A stretch of 31,932 bases of DNA, from positions 1 to 31,932 of the forward strand of contig CBFGZI010000034.1 in NCBI GenBank assembly GCA_965653225.1, written 5' to 3'. The position numbers and the translations under genes are program-made. Numbering within the stretch: position 1 is the first letter of the stretch; each line of letters begins with the position of its first letter. This DNA comes from JALZDI01 sp965653225. GTDB lineage: Bacteria; Actinomycetota; Actinomycetes; Propionibacteriales; Nocardioidaceae. Of the stretch, positions 1-8,063 are shown in pieces. The notes under the pieces were generated by a model. It did not search any database and was not told the DNA's origin. It was given only the letters and a program-made list of their open reading frames with translations.

Positions 1-1733
1 GGGCGGTCGAGGGCGCGCGGCGACTCAGCGCCGGCGCGCACCAGGCCCAGCACGGCGCCCGGCGCCTCGACGACGGCATGAGCGGGCTGGCCACCGGCGC
101 GCGCTCCTTGCGCCACGGGGGAGCCGAGGCGCCGCACGGCGCGCGCACGCTCGCCGACCGGCTCCGCTCCGGCGCACACCGGCTGGAGCGGCTCAAGGAC
201 CCGGCCGTGACGGCCGAACGGCAGGTCAGCCACGCCCAGCGCTCGCTGCGGAACTTGACCGTCGGCAAGGGCGACCCTCAGTACGCCCGGGCACTCACGT
301 CGGTGCTGCGCGCGCACGCGGCGCTCAGCGGCAGGGACCCGGTCACCGGTACGCAGATCGACCCCCGCTACCCCGGGCTCCCCGAGTCGCTCGACCGCGC
401 CGCCGCCGGCATGCGGCGGGCCGCGTCGGGCGCCGACCGACACGCGGACGGGCACGGACACCTGCGCGCCGGGCTGGGCCGGCTCGCCGACGGAGCCGAG
501 CAGCTACAGGCCGGCACCCAGCGGCTGGCCGACGGCGTCGGCCGGCTCGCTCGCGGCAACGCCACCCTGGCCCGCAAGCTGGCCCAGGCCCAGCAGGGTG
601 CGGAGCGGATGGCCGACGGGCTGACCCGGCTGCAGGCCGGCGCGGCGGGCGCGCAGGCAAGGATCGACCAGCTCGGCTCGGCCCTGGGCCGGGTCGGGAG
701 CGGCATCGACCCGGCCGCCGGCAGGACCGACCAGCTGTCGGCCGGGCTGCGCAGGGGCGAGGAGGCGACGTCGCAGTTCTCCGGCAGCCAGCTCACCAGG
801 GGCGCCCAGGCCATCGAGCAGTTCCGCGACCGCAGCCCGCGGTTCTTCGACTCCGGCTACTACGTCCTGGCCGCACTGCAGGGCGCTCCGCCGGCGCAGC
901 GCGACCGGGCCAACTTCGCCGTCGACGTCGCCTCCGGAGGTGAGGCCGGCCGCATCCTGGTCATACCCGACGGCGCGCCGCAGGACCCGCAGACCAACGC
1001 GCTCGCCGAGCGGCTGCAGCACCACGCCGACGACCTGGCCGACGCCGCCGACGTGCGCGCCGCGGTCGGCGGCCAGGCAGGACTGGTACACGACTTCTCG
1101 CAGAGCGCCTACGAGAGCTTCTTCTGGCTGCTGGCCGGACTGTCGCTGGTGAGCTACCTGGTGCTGGTGCCGGTGTTCCGGGCGCTGCTCCTGCCCGCCC
1201 TCAGCGTGCTGCTCAACCTCGCCACGGTCGGTGCCGCGCTCGGCCTGCTCCAGCTGCTGTTCAGCGGCGACCACCCCCTGCTGGGCGGCCCGGGCTACAT
1301 CAACGTGCTCGCGCTGAACGCGATCGTCACGGTGATCTTCGCGCTGTCGATCGACTACCAGGTGTTCCTGGTCAGCCGCATGCGCGAGGGCTACCTGCTC
1401 ACCGGCGACGGCCTGGAGGCCATCCGCCACGGCATCGACCACACCGCCCGGATCATCACCGGCGCCGCGGTGATCATGGCGGCGGTGTTCATCGCGTTCG
1501 CGTTCTCCGACGTCACCACGACGCAGGTCTTCGGTGTCGGCCTGGCCACCGCGACCATCCTCGACGCGACCCTGGTGCGGCTGGTCCTGCTGCCCGGTCT
1601 GATGCGGCTGTGCGGCCGCTGGACCTGGTGGATGCCACGCTGGCTCGACCGGCTGCTGCCCCAGATCGACCTGGAGGGAACCGGCCACGACACCCCGCCA
1701 CGGACCGAGCCCGCTGCCGTCGGTTCCCCCTGA
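1..1733 (+). CDS. MMPL/RND-type membrane transporter, C-terminal part (5' end outside window)
   Basis: The reading frame is open from base 3, so the gene begins before the window; the ATG at 78 is internal. About the first 260 visible residues are a soluble region rich in alanine, leucine and glycine with repeating units such as LADG, LQAG and LARG, likely a long coiled coil outside the membrane. The C-terminal ~190 residues contain about five hydrophobic helices, including the MMPL-typical segment around SIDYQVFLVSRMREG (about 1345-1390), whose aspartate lies where RND carriers place the proton-relay acid. Known members of the family export lipids or drugs across the cytoplasmic membrane by proton motive force; the substrate here cannot be read. 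Coiled-coil hairpins of the DG-x-x-L type also occur in YhgE/Pip-like proteins, but the C-terminal motif favours MMPL. The gene precedes a DoxX-like gene by 84 bp. Confidence 0.85.
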   Translation, partial: AVEGARRLSAGAHQAQHGARRLDDGMSGLATGARSLRHGGAEAPHGARTLADRLRSGAHRLERLKDPAVTAERQVSHAQRSLRNLTVGKGDPQYARALTSVLRAHAALSGRDPVTGTQIDPRYPGLPESLDRAAAGMRRAASGADRHADGHGHLRAGLGRLADGAEQLQAGTQRLADGVGRLARGNATLARKLAQAQQGAERMADGLTRLQAGAAGAQARIDQLGSALGRVGSGIDPAAGRTDQLSAGLRRGEEATSQFSGSQLTRGAQAIEQFRDRSPRFFDSGYYVLAALQGAPPAQRDRANFAVDVASGGEAGRILVIPDGAPQDPQTNALAERLQHHADDLADAADVRAAVGGQAGLVHDFSQSAYESFFWLLAGLSLVSYLVLVPVFRALLLPALSVLLNLATVGAALGLLQLLFSGDHPLLGGPGYINVLALNAIVTVIFALSIDYQVFLVSRMREGYLLTGDGLEAIRHGIDHTARIITGAAVIMAAVFIAFAFSDVTTTQVFGVGLATATILDATLVRLVLLPGLMRLCGRWTWWMPRWLDRLLPQIDLEGTGHDTPPRTEPAAVGSP

Positions 1734-1817
1734 ATCTTCAACCTCTTGCACAGGAGGACCACCCTGGAAGTGACCGCGGTCTAACCCAGATCGCAAGCCC
1801 ACCTTTGGGGGTAGGTA

Positions 1818-2309
1818 ATGAAATCCTTCGGGTCCATGATGGGGCGCACCGCTGACGTCGGTCCGCTGCTTCTGCGGATCGGTATCGGCGTGGTATTCGT
1901 CGCGCACGGCTGGCAGAAGTTCTTCGACATCCACGTCAGCAACTACGCAGCCTTCATCGACGGCCTCGGCGTCCCGCTCTCCTCCGTGGTCTCGCCGGTG
2001 CAGGCGTTCGTGGAGCTGGTCGGCGGCGTCCTGCTGATTCTCGGCCTGTTCACCCGCTTCGCCGTGATGCCGATGATCGTGATCTCGATCGGTGCGCTCT
2101 GGCTGATCAGGCAGCACATCGGCTTCATCACCCCGAGCGTCAACCCACCGGGCGCCGGCGCCGAGCTCGACACGGCCATCCTGGCCGGCGAGCTGTGCCT
2201 GCTCTTCATCGGCCCGGGACGGTACGCGCTCGACGCGATGCTTGGCTGGGAGAGGAGCGAGGAGATCGCAGCACCCAGCGGCAGGAACAAGCCGCCGGTA
2301 GCCGCCTGA
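1818..2309 (+). CDS. DoxX-family integral membrane protein
   Basis: A 163-residue protein with four hydrophobic segments (roughly residues 13-33, 55-77, 80-100 and 118-137) and a polar C-terminal tail. The N-terminal pattern LLLRIGIGVVFVAHGWQKFF and the later LVGGVLLILGLFTR are typical of DoxX/DoxD-like proteins. Family members are often linked to thiol or redox homeostasis or to membrane oxidoreductases, but no catalytic residues are visible and the role is open. The ATG at 1818 has a purine-rich GGGGGTAGG just upstream, which decides the start. It follows the transporter in the same direction and converges on the ABC transporter gene. Family assignment is firm; function is not. Confidence 0.85.
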   Translation: MKSFGSMMGRTADVGPLLLRIGIGVVFVAHGWQKFFDIHVSNYAAFIDGLGVPLSSVVSPVQAFVELVGGVLLILGLFTRFAVMPMIVISIGALWLIRQHIGFITPSVNPPGAGAELDTAILAGELCLLFIGPGRYALDAMLGWERSEEIAAPSGRNKPPVAA

Positions 2310-2322
2310 CCGACGCGACTCG

Positions 2323-2337
2323 CCCCTGATCACGGGG
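2323..2337. terminator. Weak GC hairpin between convergent DoxX and ABC genes
   Basis: CCCC (2323-2326) and GGGG (2334-2337) flank TGATCAC and can pair with a one-base bulge. It lies in the 54-bp gap between two converging genes. The stem is short and there is no T-run, so this is only a candidate bidirectional terminator. Confidence 0.3.
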
Positions 2338-2363
2338 TGACGGGGGAACAGCCCGCGACGGCG

Positions 2364-4142
2364 TCACGCCACGGGAGCGCCTGACTGGCTCTCGGACGTG
2401 GCGCCGTCGCCGTGCCAAGACCGCCACAGAGACGCGTACGAGCCACCGGCCTGCACCAGCTCATGGTGGCTGCCGATCTCGCTGATCACACCGTCCTCGA
2501 CCACGGCCACCCGGTCGGCGTCGTGGGCGGTCTGCAGCCGGTGCGCGATCGCGATCACCGTACGGCCGTCGAGCACCGCGCCCAGGGAACGCTCCAGGTC
2601 ACGCGCGGCCCGCGGGTCGAGCAGCGAGGTCGCCTCGTCCAGCACCAGCGTGTGCGGGTCGGCGAGCACCAGCCGCGCGAGCGCGACCTGCTGTGCCTGC
2701 GCCGGCGCGAGCGCGAGGCCGCCCGACCCCACCCGGGTCTCCAGGCCGTCCGGCAGCGCGCGCACCCAAGCCGAGGCGCCGACCGCCTCCAGCGCCGCGT
2801 GCAGCCGCGTGTCCGGCACCTCCTCCGACGCCAGCGCGAGGTTGTCGCGCAGCGTCCCCACGAACACATGGTGCTCCTGGGTCACCAGCGCCACGTGGCC
2901 GCGCAGGTCGCCCAGCGGCAGCTCGGTCAGCCCGACGCCGCCCATGGTCACCGCACCGCTGCGCGGCGGGTGGATGCCGGCCAGCAGCCGCCCGAGGGTC
3001 GACTTGCCCGCGCCCGACGGCCCCACCACCGCGAGCCGTTCACCGCGCCCCACCTGCAGGCTCACACCGTGCAGCACGTCGCGGCCCTCGACGTAGGAGA
3101 ACCGCACGTCGCTGGCGTCGAGCGACTCGTCGGCCGGTGTGCGCCCGGTCGGCCTCCGGTCGTCGGGCACGCGTCCCACACCGAGCAGCCGGGCCAGCGC
3201 GGCGCCGCCGACCTGCAGCTCGTCCAGCCACGACACCAGCCGGTCGACGGGGTCGATCAGCGCCTGCACGTACAGCGTCGCCGCGGTGACGTCGGCCAGG
3301 GAGGCGTGCCCGGCCGTGTGCAGCCAGCCGCCGACGAGCAGTGTCGACACGGTCGGCACCAGGTAGCCGAGCTCCATCGCCGGGAACCAGACCGTGCGCA
3401 GGCGCAGCGTGTAGCGCTCGGCCAGGAACGACTCGCGCACGTCGGCGTCGATCCGGTCGATCCGCTCCTGCTCCAGCCGCAGCGCCTCGACGGTGCGGGC
3501 GCCCTCGACGGTCTCCGCCAGCGAGGCGTTGATCTGCGCGTACGACGCGTTCTCGCGCAGGTAGCCGTCCTTCGCCCGGCGCAGGTACCACCGCGTGCCG
3601 GCCCACAGCGCGGGGACCCCGAGCACCAGGGGCACGACCATCCACGCACCCACCAGCAGGCACGCGCCCACGGTGAAGGCGGTCGTGACGACCGCGATGA
3701 TCGTCTCCGGCACCGCGAACCGCACCGACCAGCCCAGCGCGTCGATGTCGCGTGAGGTGCGGGTGAGCAGGTCGCCGGTGCCGGCGCGCTCGACCACGCC
3801 GACCGGCAGCGCGAGCGCGTGCGACACGAAGTTCTCCCGCAGGTCGGCGAGCACCGTCTCGCCCAGGGTGAACGACCGCAGCCGCGCGTACCGGGTGAGC
3901 ACGCTCTGCAGCAGCAGCACGACCCCGACCAGCGCGATGGTGCGGTCGACGTGGGCGCCGGTGGTGCCCCGCTGGACCGCCTCGACCAGGTCGCCGATCA
4001 GCCGCGGCGCGACCAGGCCGGCGACGGCGGCGACGGCGTGCAGTGACACCGCGACCGCGAGCGCGCGCGGGTGCCGGCGAGCCATCGCCCGCGCGTAGCG
4101 ACGCACCTCGGCGGCGTCTGCCACCGGAAGGATCTGGCGCAT
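2364..4142 (-). CDS. ABC exporter half-transporter, subunit with intact ATP-binding motifs but degenerate signature
   Basis: A 592-residue fusion of a six-helix membrane domain (about 1-320) and an ABC ATPase domain (about 340-570). Visible motifs are Walker A GPSGAGKST (374-382), Q-loop Gln422, Walker B LVLDE with catalytic Glu503, and H-loop His534. The ABC signature, normally LSGGQ, reads LAPAQ (478-482). The upstream partner shows the opposite pattern, so the two probably form a heterodimer with one working and one dead ATP site. The start ATG overlaps the stop of the upstream subunit by one base (TGATG), meaning tight translational coupling. The fold is that of type IV (multidrug/lipid/peptide) exporters; the substrate is unknown. 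Nothing specific to CydCD or to a peptidase-containing exporter is seen. Confidence 0.9.
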   Translation of the reverse strand: MRQILPVADAAEVRRYARAMARRHPRALAVAVSLHAVAAVAGLVAPRLIGDLVEAVQRGTTGAHVDRTIALVGVVLLLQSVLTRYARLRSFTLGETVLADLRENFVSHALALPVGVVERAGTGDLLTRTSRDIDALGWSVRFAVPETIIAVVTTAFTVGACLLVGAWMVVPLVLGVPALWAGTRWYLRRAKDGYLRENASYAQINASLAETVEGARTVEALRLEQERIDRIDADVRESFLAERYTLRLRTVWFPAMELGYLVPTVSTLLVGGWLHTAGHASLADVTAATLYVQALIDPVDRLVSWLDELQVGGAALARLLGVGRVPDDRRPTGRTPADESLDASDVRFSYVEGRDVLHGVSLQVGRGERLAVVGPSGAGKSTLGRLLAGIHPPRSGAVTMGGVGLTELPLGDLRGHVALVTQEHHVFVGTLRDNLALASEEVPDTRLHAALEAVGASAWVRALPDGLETRVGSGGLALAPAQAQQVALARLVLADPHTLVLDEATSLLDPRAARDLERSLGAVLDGRTVIAIAHRLQTAHDADRVAVVEDGVISEIGSHHELVQAGGSYASLWRSWHGDGATSESQSGAPVA

Positions 4143-5845
4143 CAGTCCTCCGCCCCTCTGGTCACGGTCTGCCGGTAGCCCTCGTGCGTACGCAGCAGGT
4201 CATGGTGCGAGCCCTCGGCCACGACCCGGCCGTGCTCGACGAACAGCACCTGGTCGGCGTGCTCGAGCAGCAGCGGGCTGGCCGTCACGACCAGCGTGGT
4301 GCGGCCGGCCCGGTGCGCGGCCAGCCGCTGGGCCACCCGCGTCTCGGTGTGCGCGTCGACCGCCGACGTCGGCTCTACCAGCACCAGCACGTCCGGGTCG
4401 GCGGTGGGGGCCCGCGCCAGCGTCAGCCGCTGCCGCTGCCCGCCGGAGAACGACCGGCCGCGTTCCTCCACGGGTGCGTCCAGGCCTCCGGGCAGCGCCT
4501 CGAGCACGTCCTCGGCGGCCGCGGTGTGCACCGCCCGCGCCAGCACCAGGTCGTCGGCCGGGCGGCCCGCCGCGAGCTGCTCGCGCAGCACACCGGAGAA
4601 CAGCGTCGCGGTCGCGTCGGCCACCAGCACCCGCCGGCGTACGACCGCGCGCGGCAGCGAACCCAGCGGCACGCCGGCCAGCGTCACCGAGCCGGCCGCG
4701 TAGCCGCCGAGCCGGTCCGCGATGCCCGCCGACACCTCAGGCTGCGAGCAGACCAGCGCGGTCAGGCGTCCGGGCGCCACGGTGACGCCGCTGTCGTGGT
4801 CGACCAGGGCACCGGTGTCCGGCTCCGGCGCGGGCTGGTTCGGGTCGGCCACCTCGTTGGTCAGGTCGAGCACCCGGCAGATGCGCCGGGCGGAGACGAC
4901 CGCGCGGATGTACTTGTTGGCGAACTCGGTGGCCGTGCGCAGCGGCAGCATCAGGAAGGCGGCGTAGCCGTAGAACGCCACCAGCTCGCCGGGCGTGATC
5001 GAGCCCTGTACGGCGAACCGGGCGCCGAGCCACACCACGACCACGACGAAGACGCCGGGCAGCAGCACCTGCAGCCCGTCGAGCACCGACTGCAGCCGGC
5101 CGACCTCGACGCCGGCGCCCCGCACGTTCTGCGACTCGCGTACGTAGCGGCGGTGGAACACCTGCTCGCCGCCGATCCCGCGCAGCACCCGGAGGCCGGC
5201 CACGATGTCGCCGGCCAGGGTGTTGAGCCCGCCCATCAGCTCGCGCTGCGCGAGGCTGCGCTGCTGCAGGGGCCGCAGCAGCGGGCCGATCGCGAGCAGC
5301 AGCACGGGTACGCCGAGCAGCACGACCAGCCCGAGCGCGACCGAGGTCCGCAGCAGCAGGACCGCCACGACGAGGAAGGACACCGCCGCACCGGCCAGCC
5401 GCCCCAGCACGTCGAAGGTGTTGCCGATCTGCGCCAGGTCGGTCGCGCCGACGCTGACGACCTCGCCGGTGGCGATGCGCTTGGGCAGGGTGGCGCCGAG
5501 CTCGGTGGTCTTGCGCGCGACCAGCTGCACGCTGCGGTAGGCGGCGATCAGCCAGCAGGTCACCGCGAACCGGTGCCGCATGACCCCGGCGGCGGCCTGG
5601 ATGACCCCGACCGCGAGCAGCAGACCGCCCCACGCCAGCAGCGCACGGGTGTCCTGCACGGCCACGCCGGTGTCGATGGCCTTGCCGATGATCGCCGGCA
5701 TCAGCGCCTGGGCGACCATCCACACCACGCCGAAGACGACGGCGCCCGAGAGCGTGGCCCACTGACCCCGCGCCACCCACCACAGGTAGCGGTGAGGTGA
5801 GCGGGTGTCGGCGGTCCCGGGATGGGTCAGGGGGAGCTGGTGCAT
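4142..5845 (-). CDS. ABC exporter half-transporter, subunit with degenerate ATP site but canonical signature
   Basis: A 567-residue membrane-plus-ATPase protein, first gene of the two-gene leftward operon. The membrane domain spans about residues 25-320. In the ATPase domain the Walker A loop is gone (about 365-374 reads CSQPEVSAGI, without the GxxGxGKST lysine), the Q-loop has no Gln (VADATATLF near 408-416), Walker B has Val490 in place of Asp although Glu491 is kept, and the H-loop His is replaced by Ala522. In contrast the signature FSGGQRQR (466-473) is perfect. The reading frame is clean across all these points, so this is evolved degeneracy and not a frameshift. It should lend its signature to the partner's Walker A/B site. 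ATG 5845 has no Shine-Dalgarno sequence but a TAACCT box 9 nt upstream suggests a leaderless start. Confidence 0.9.
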   Translation of the reverse strand: MHQLPLTHPGTADTRSPHRYLWWVARGQWATLSGAVVFGVVWMVAQALMPAIIGKAIDTGVAVQDTRALLAWGGLLLAVGVIQAAAGVMRHRFAVTCWLIAAYRSVQLVARKTTELGATLPKRIATGEVVSVGATDLAQIGNTFDVLGRLAGAAVSFLVVAVLLLRTSVALGLVVLLGVPVLLLAIGPLLRPLQQRSLAQRELMGGLNTLAGDIVAGLRVLRGIGGEQVFHRRYVRESQNVRGAGVEVGRLQSVLDGLQVLLPGVFVVVVVWLGARFAVQGSITPGELVAFYGYAAFLMLPLRTATEFANKYIRAVVSARRICRVLDLTNEVADPNQPAPEPDTGALVDHDSGVTVAPGRLTALVCSQPEVSAGIADRLGGYAAGSVTLAGVPLGSLPRAVVRRRVLVADATATLFSGVLREQLAAGRPADDLVLARAVHTAAAEDVLEALPGGLDAPVEERGRSFSGGQRQRLTLARAPTADPDVLVLVEPTSAVDAHTETRVAQRLAAHRAGRTTLVVTASPLLLEHADQVLFVEHGRVVAEGSHHDLLRTHEGYRQTVTRGAED

Positions 5846-5846
5846 G

Positions 5847-5886
5847 GCCGAACAAGGTTATTCGGCGCAATCGCCCACCAGCCAAC
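5847..5886 (-). promoter_or_regulatory. Candidate leaderless promoter with overlapping palindrome for the ABC operon
   Basis: Read leftward, TAACCT (5860-5855) fits the actinobacterial -10 pattern TAnnnT and ends 9 nt before the ATG, and TTGGCT (5885-5880) is a weak -35 with 19-bp spacing. A perfect 6-bp inverted repeat, GCCGAA (5847-5852) and TTCGGC (5861-5866), brackets the -10 box. A repressor bound there would block initiation. The binding protein is unknown. Confidence 0.4.
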
Positions 5887-5971
5887 GATTTTCCGGCTCC
5901 TGGGCAGCTGTGACGGACAGGTGACGGATTGTCTCCGGAGGCCCTTCTGGCGGCTGTCCGACGGTCAGTAC

Positions 5972-5996
5972 GCAATCGTCGGTGTGACGCGATTGC
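5972..5996. promoter_or_regulatory. 7-bp inverted repeat upstream of the phosphodiesterase gene
   Basis: GCAATCG (5972-5978) and CGATTGC (5990-5996) form a perfect inverted repeat with an 11-bp spacer, about 64 bp before the GTG of the glycerophosphodiesterase gene. A third GCAATCG lies at 5867-5873. It could be an operator or a small hairpin; no -10 or -35 box could be assigned to the gene. Confidence 0.35.
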
Positions 5997-6059
5997 ACCA
6001 GGCGTTCAGGTGCCGTTTGCCGGGTCGCGGGGGTTCGTCCACCTGGCGCGGCTGCACTG

Positions 6060-7142
6060 GTGGACGTGCAGACGACCCCGCTGGTGATCGCGCACCGCGG
6101 CGCCAGCGGCTACCGCCCCGAGCACACGCTGGCGTCGTACCGGCTGGCCATCCGGATGGGCGCCGACTACATCGAGCCCGACCTCGTCTCGACCCGTGAC
6201 GGTGTGCTCGTCGCCCGCCACGAGAACGAGATCTCCGGAACGACCGACGTCGCCGACCATCCGGAGCTCGCCGGCCGCCGGACCACCAGGACCATCGATG
6301 GGCAGCGCGTCACCGGCTGGTTCACCGAGGACCTCACGCTGGCCGAGCTGCGCACGCTGCGCGCCCGCGAGCGGCTGCCCGGCATGCGCCCGGACAACAC
6401 GCGCTACAACGGGCGCTACCCGGTGCCGACGTTCGACGAGATCCTCGACCTCGCAGCGGAGGAGAGCGCCCGCCGCGGCCAGCTGGTCGGGGTGTACCCC
6501 GAGACCAAGCACCCGTCGTACTTCGCCTCTGTCGGGCTCGCCCTGGAGGAGCCCTTGGCGGACGCGTTGCGCCGGCACGGGCTTGACCGGCCGAACGCGC
6601 CGGTGTTCGTGCAGTCCTTCGAGACCGCGAACCTGCGGCGTCTCGACGCGATGGTTCGGGTGCCCCTGGTGCAGCTGGTGGCCGCCGCCGGTGCGCCGTA
6701 CGACCTGGTCGCCGCCGGCGACCCCCGTACCTTCGCCGACCTGCTCACCCCGGCCGGGCTGCGGGAGATCTCGACCTACGCTGAGGCGATCGGCCCGGAC
6801 AAGAGCCTGGTGGTTCCGCGGGACTCTGGCGGAGCGCTGGCGCGACCGACGTCGCTGGTGGCGGACGCCCACTTCGCCGGGCTGGCCGTGCACGCCTACA
6901 CCTTCCGCGACGAGAACCACTTCCTGCCCGCGTGCTGCCGGACCGGAGGCGACCCCGGGACCAGCACCGGGACGAACCCGGGGACCAGCTCCGGCACCAA
7001 GGGCGACGCGTTCGGCGAGTACCGCGCGTTCTTCGATGCCGGTGTCGACGGGGTGTTCTCGGACCACGCCGACACTGCCCTGGTCGCGCGCGAGGAGTGG
7101 CTGGCCGAACGGGCCGCGGTGCGTGAGCCCGCGCTTCGGTGA
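6060..7142 (+). CDS. Glycerophosphodiester phosphodiesterase (GlpQ-like)
   Basis: A 360-residue GDPD-family TIM-barrel enzyme that would hydrolyse glycerophosphodiesters to glycerol-3-phosphate and an alcohol. The catalytic signature is complete: HRGASGYRPEHT with His12, the metal-binding pair Glu39 and Asp41 in IEPDLVSTRDG, and His54 in ARHE. The length and the later segments (GVYPETKHPSYF, the C-terminal GVFSDHAD) match the longer GlpQ branch better than the short UgpQ branch. No signal peptide is visible, so it appears cytoplasmic with this start. A low-complexity insert rich in Gly, Thr and Ser (about residues 299-313) interrupts the barrel's C-terminal part. The start is GTG 6060 or GTG 6066; neither has a good Shine-Dalgarno sequence. 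It is transcribed alone, divergent from the ABC operon. Confidence 0.85.
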   Translation: MDVQTTPLVIAHRGASGYRPEHTLASYRLAIRMGADYIEPDLVSTRDGVLVARHENEISGTTDVADHPELAGRRTTRTIDGQRVTGWFTEDLTLAELRTLRARERLPGMRPDNTRYNGRYPVPTFDEILDLAAEESARRGQLVGVYPETKHPSYFASVGLALEEPLADALRRHGLDRPNAPVFVQSFETANLRRLDAMVRVPLVQLVAAAGAPYDLVAAGDPRTFADLLTPAGLREISTYAEAIGPDKSLVVPRDSGGALARPTSLVADAHFAGLAVHAYTFRDENHFLPACCRTGGDPGTSTGTNPGTSSGTKGDAFGEYRAFFDAGVDGVFSDHADTALVAREEWLAERAAVREPALR

Positions 7143-7161
7143 CCTCACCGGCCTGACACGT

Positions 7162-7219
7162 CGAGTGGCGCGAGACGCCTGTGTTGGGTCGCGGTGACCC
7201 AGCCGTCTCGCGCCCCTCG
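7162..7219. terminator. Long hairpin between convergent phosphodiesterase and PspC genes
   Basis: CGAGTGGCGCGAGACG (7162-7177) pairs with CGTCTCGCGCCCCTCG (7204-7219) at 15 of 16 positions. Inside it TGGGTC (7185-7190) and GACCCA (7196-7201) form a second stem. The hairpin sits in the 101-bp gap between two converging genes, so it probably terminates both. Its outer arm shares the core TCGAGTGGCGCG with the palindromic elements at 27259-27352 and 28462-28554. Confidence 0.6.
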
Positions 7220-7243
7220 TTGCGGGTTCGGTTCCCCGGGCGG

Positions 7244-7549
7244 TCAGTCCTCCTCGGGGATGAGGATCCAGCCGATGATGTAGGCCAGCAGCAGCGAGCC
7301 GAAGCCGACCACGGTGCCGACCACCACCAGGATCCGCAGCAGCGTGGAGTCGATGCCGAGGTACTGCGCGACGCCGCCGCACACACCGCCGACCATCCGG
7401 TCGCTCCTGCTGCGCAGCAGGCGCTTGGGCGCTGCGGCCGGAGCCGGCTGGCCCATCGGCCCCGGCTGCCCCGCCTGCGGGGGTTGCTGGGGTTTCTCGG
7501 GCTGCTCGGGCTGCTCGGGCCCGGGCGGGGTGGTGGGTTGCTCAGTCAT
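7244..7549 (-). CDS. Small PspC-domain membrane protein
   Basis: A 101-residue protein. Residues 1-40 are rich in Pro, Gln and Glu; residues about 45-100 form a PspC domain: SRSDRMVGGVCGGVAQYLG followed by one long hydrophobic helix ending in GWILIPEED. PspC domains are cytoplasmic-membrane modules of phage-shock and envelope-stress systems. The frame extends upstream of residue 1, but the ATG at 7549 is chosen because it overlaps the stop of the preceding gene by 8 bases and gives a standard small PspC protein. It is the last gene of a three-gene leftward operon. It may modulate the PspC-containing sensor kinase encoded divergently. Confidence 0.8.
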   Translation of the reverse strand: MTEQPTTPPGPEQPEQPEKPQQPPQAGQPGPMGQPAPAAAPKRLLRSRSDRMVGGVCGGVAQYLGIDSTLLRILVVVGTVVGFGSLLLAYIIGWILIPEED

Positions 7550-8063
7550 CGCGGCGCTCCTGGGTGTCCGGCTCGATGCTCTCGTCGGTCGAGGGCTCGG
7601 CGTAGGTGTCTGTGTAGATGTCGGTGAAGGTGTCGGTGTCGCTGCTGTCATCGGCCCGTACGTCGGTCGTGGCGGTCTGCTCGAGGGTGTCGTCGTGCAC
7701 CTCCGGAGCCGAGGAACCGGTATGCGTGGGGTCCCACCGGGTGTCGGTGGTCTCGGCGTAGGTGCCCGTCTGCTCGGGGTGTCCGGCCGGCGCCCACTGA
7801 CCGGCGTAAGCGGCGGCTGCGGCCTGTCTGGCCTCCTGCCGCGCCTCGGTGCGCCGTGGCTTGGTGAGCGCGGCCACCACGCCCAGCGCCCCGGCGCCGA
7901 TCAGCACGACCGGCAGGATCCAGGCGGTGTCCGCGCCGGTCACCACCCCGAGCTCGAACAGGCCCCACACGGCGACGATGCCGAGGAAGACGAGTCCGAA
8001 CACCAGGGGCCCGATCTCGAGCGCGTGTCGTTGGTAGCCCGTGTTGCTTCCCGTGTTGCTCAT
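7542..8063 (-). CDS. Two-helix membrane protein of the PspC operon, function unknown
   Basis: A 173-residue protein with two hydrophobic helices (about 16-38 and 45-65), then a basic Arg/Ala-rich stretch (KPRRTEARQEARQAAAAAY), then about 90 residues very rich in Thr, Asp, Glu and Ser that are probably disordered. I recognise no named domain. Its start overlaps the upstream PspC gene by 4 bases (ATGA) and its end overlaps the downstream PspC gene by 8, so the three proteins are probably made together. An accessory role in the envelope-stress module is inferred from position only. Confidence 0.7.
   Translation of the reverse strand: MSNTGSNTGYQRHALEIGPLVFGLVFLGIVAVWGLFELGVVTGADTAWILPVVLIGAGALGVVAALTKPRRTEARQEARQAAAAAYAGQWAPAGHPEQTGTYAETTDTRWDPTHTGSSAPEVHDDTLEQTATTDVRADDSSDTDTFTDIYTDTYAEPSTDESIEPDTQERRDD

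Noticed and set aside
504..2333. Long leftward open frame across the transporter and DoxX genes
   Set aside because: It is His/Gln/Asp/Arg-rich with no domain, runs opposite to two recognisable genes, and has no ribosome-binding site.
4043..5800. Long rightward open frame opposite the first ABC gene
   Set aside because: It is antisense to a gene with clear ABC transporter motifs, and its composition is typical of a GC-rich shadow frame.
4142..5845. Frameshift or pseudogene in the first ABC subunit because Walker A is missing
   Set aside because: The frame is continuous, the signature motif and membrane domain are intact, and the partner subunit shows matching complementary changes, so the loss looks evolved.
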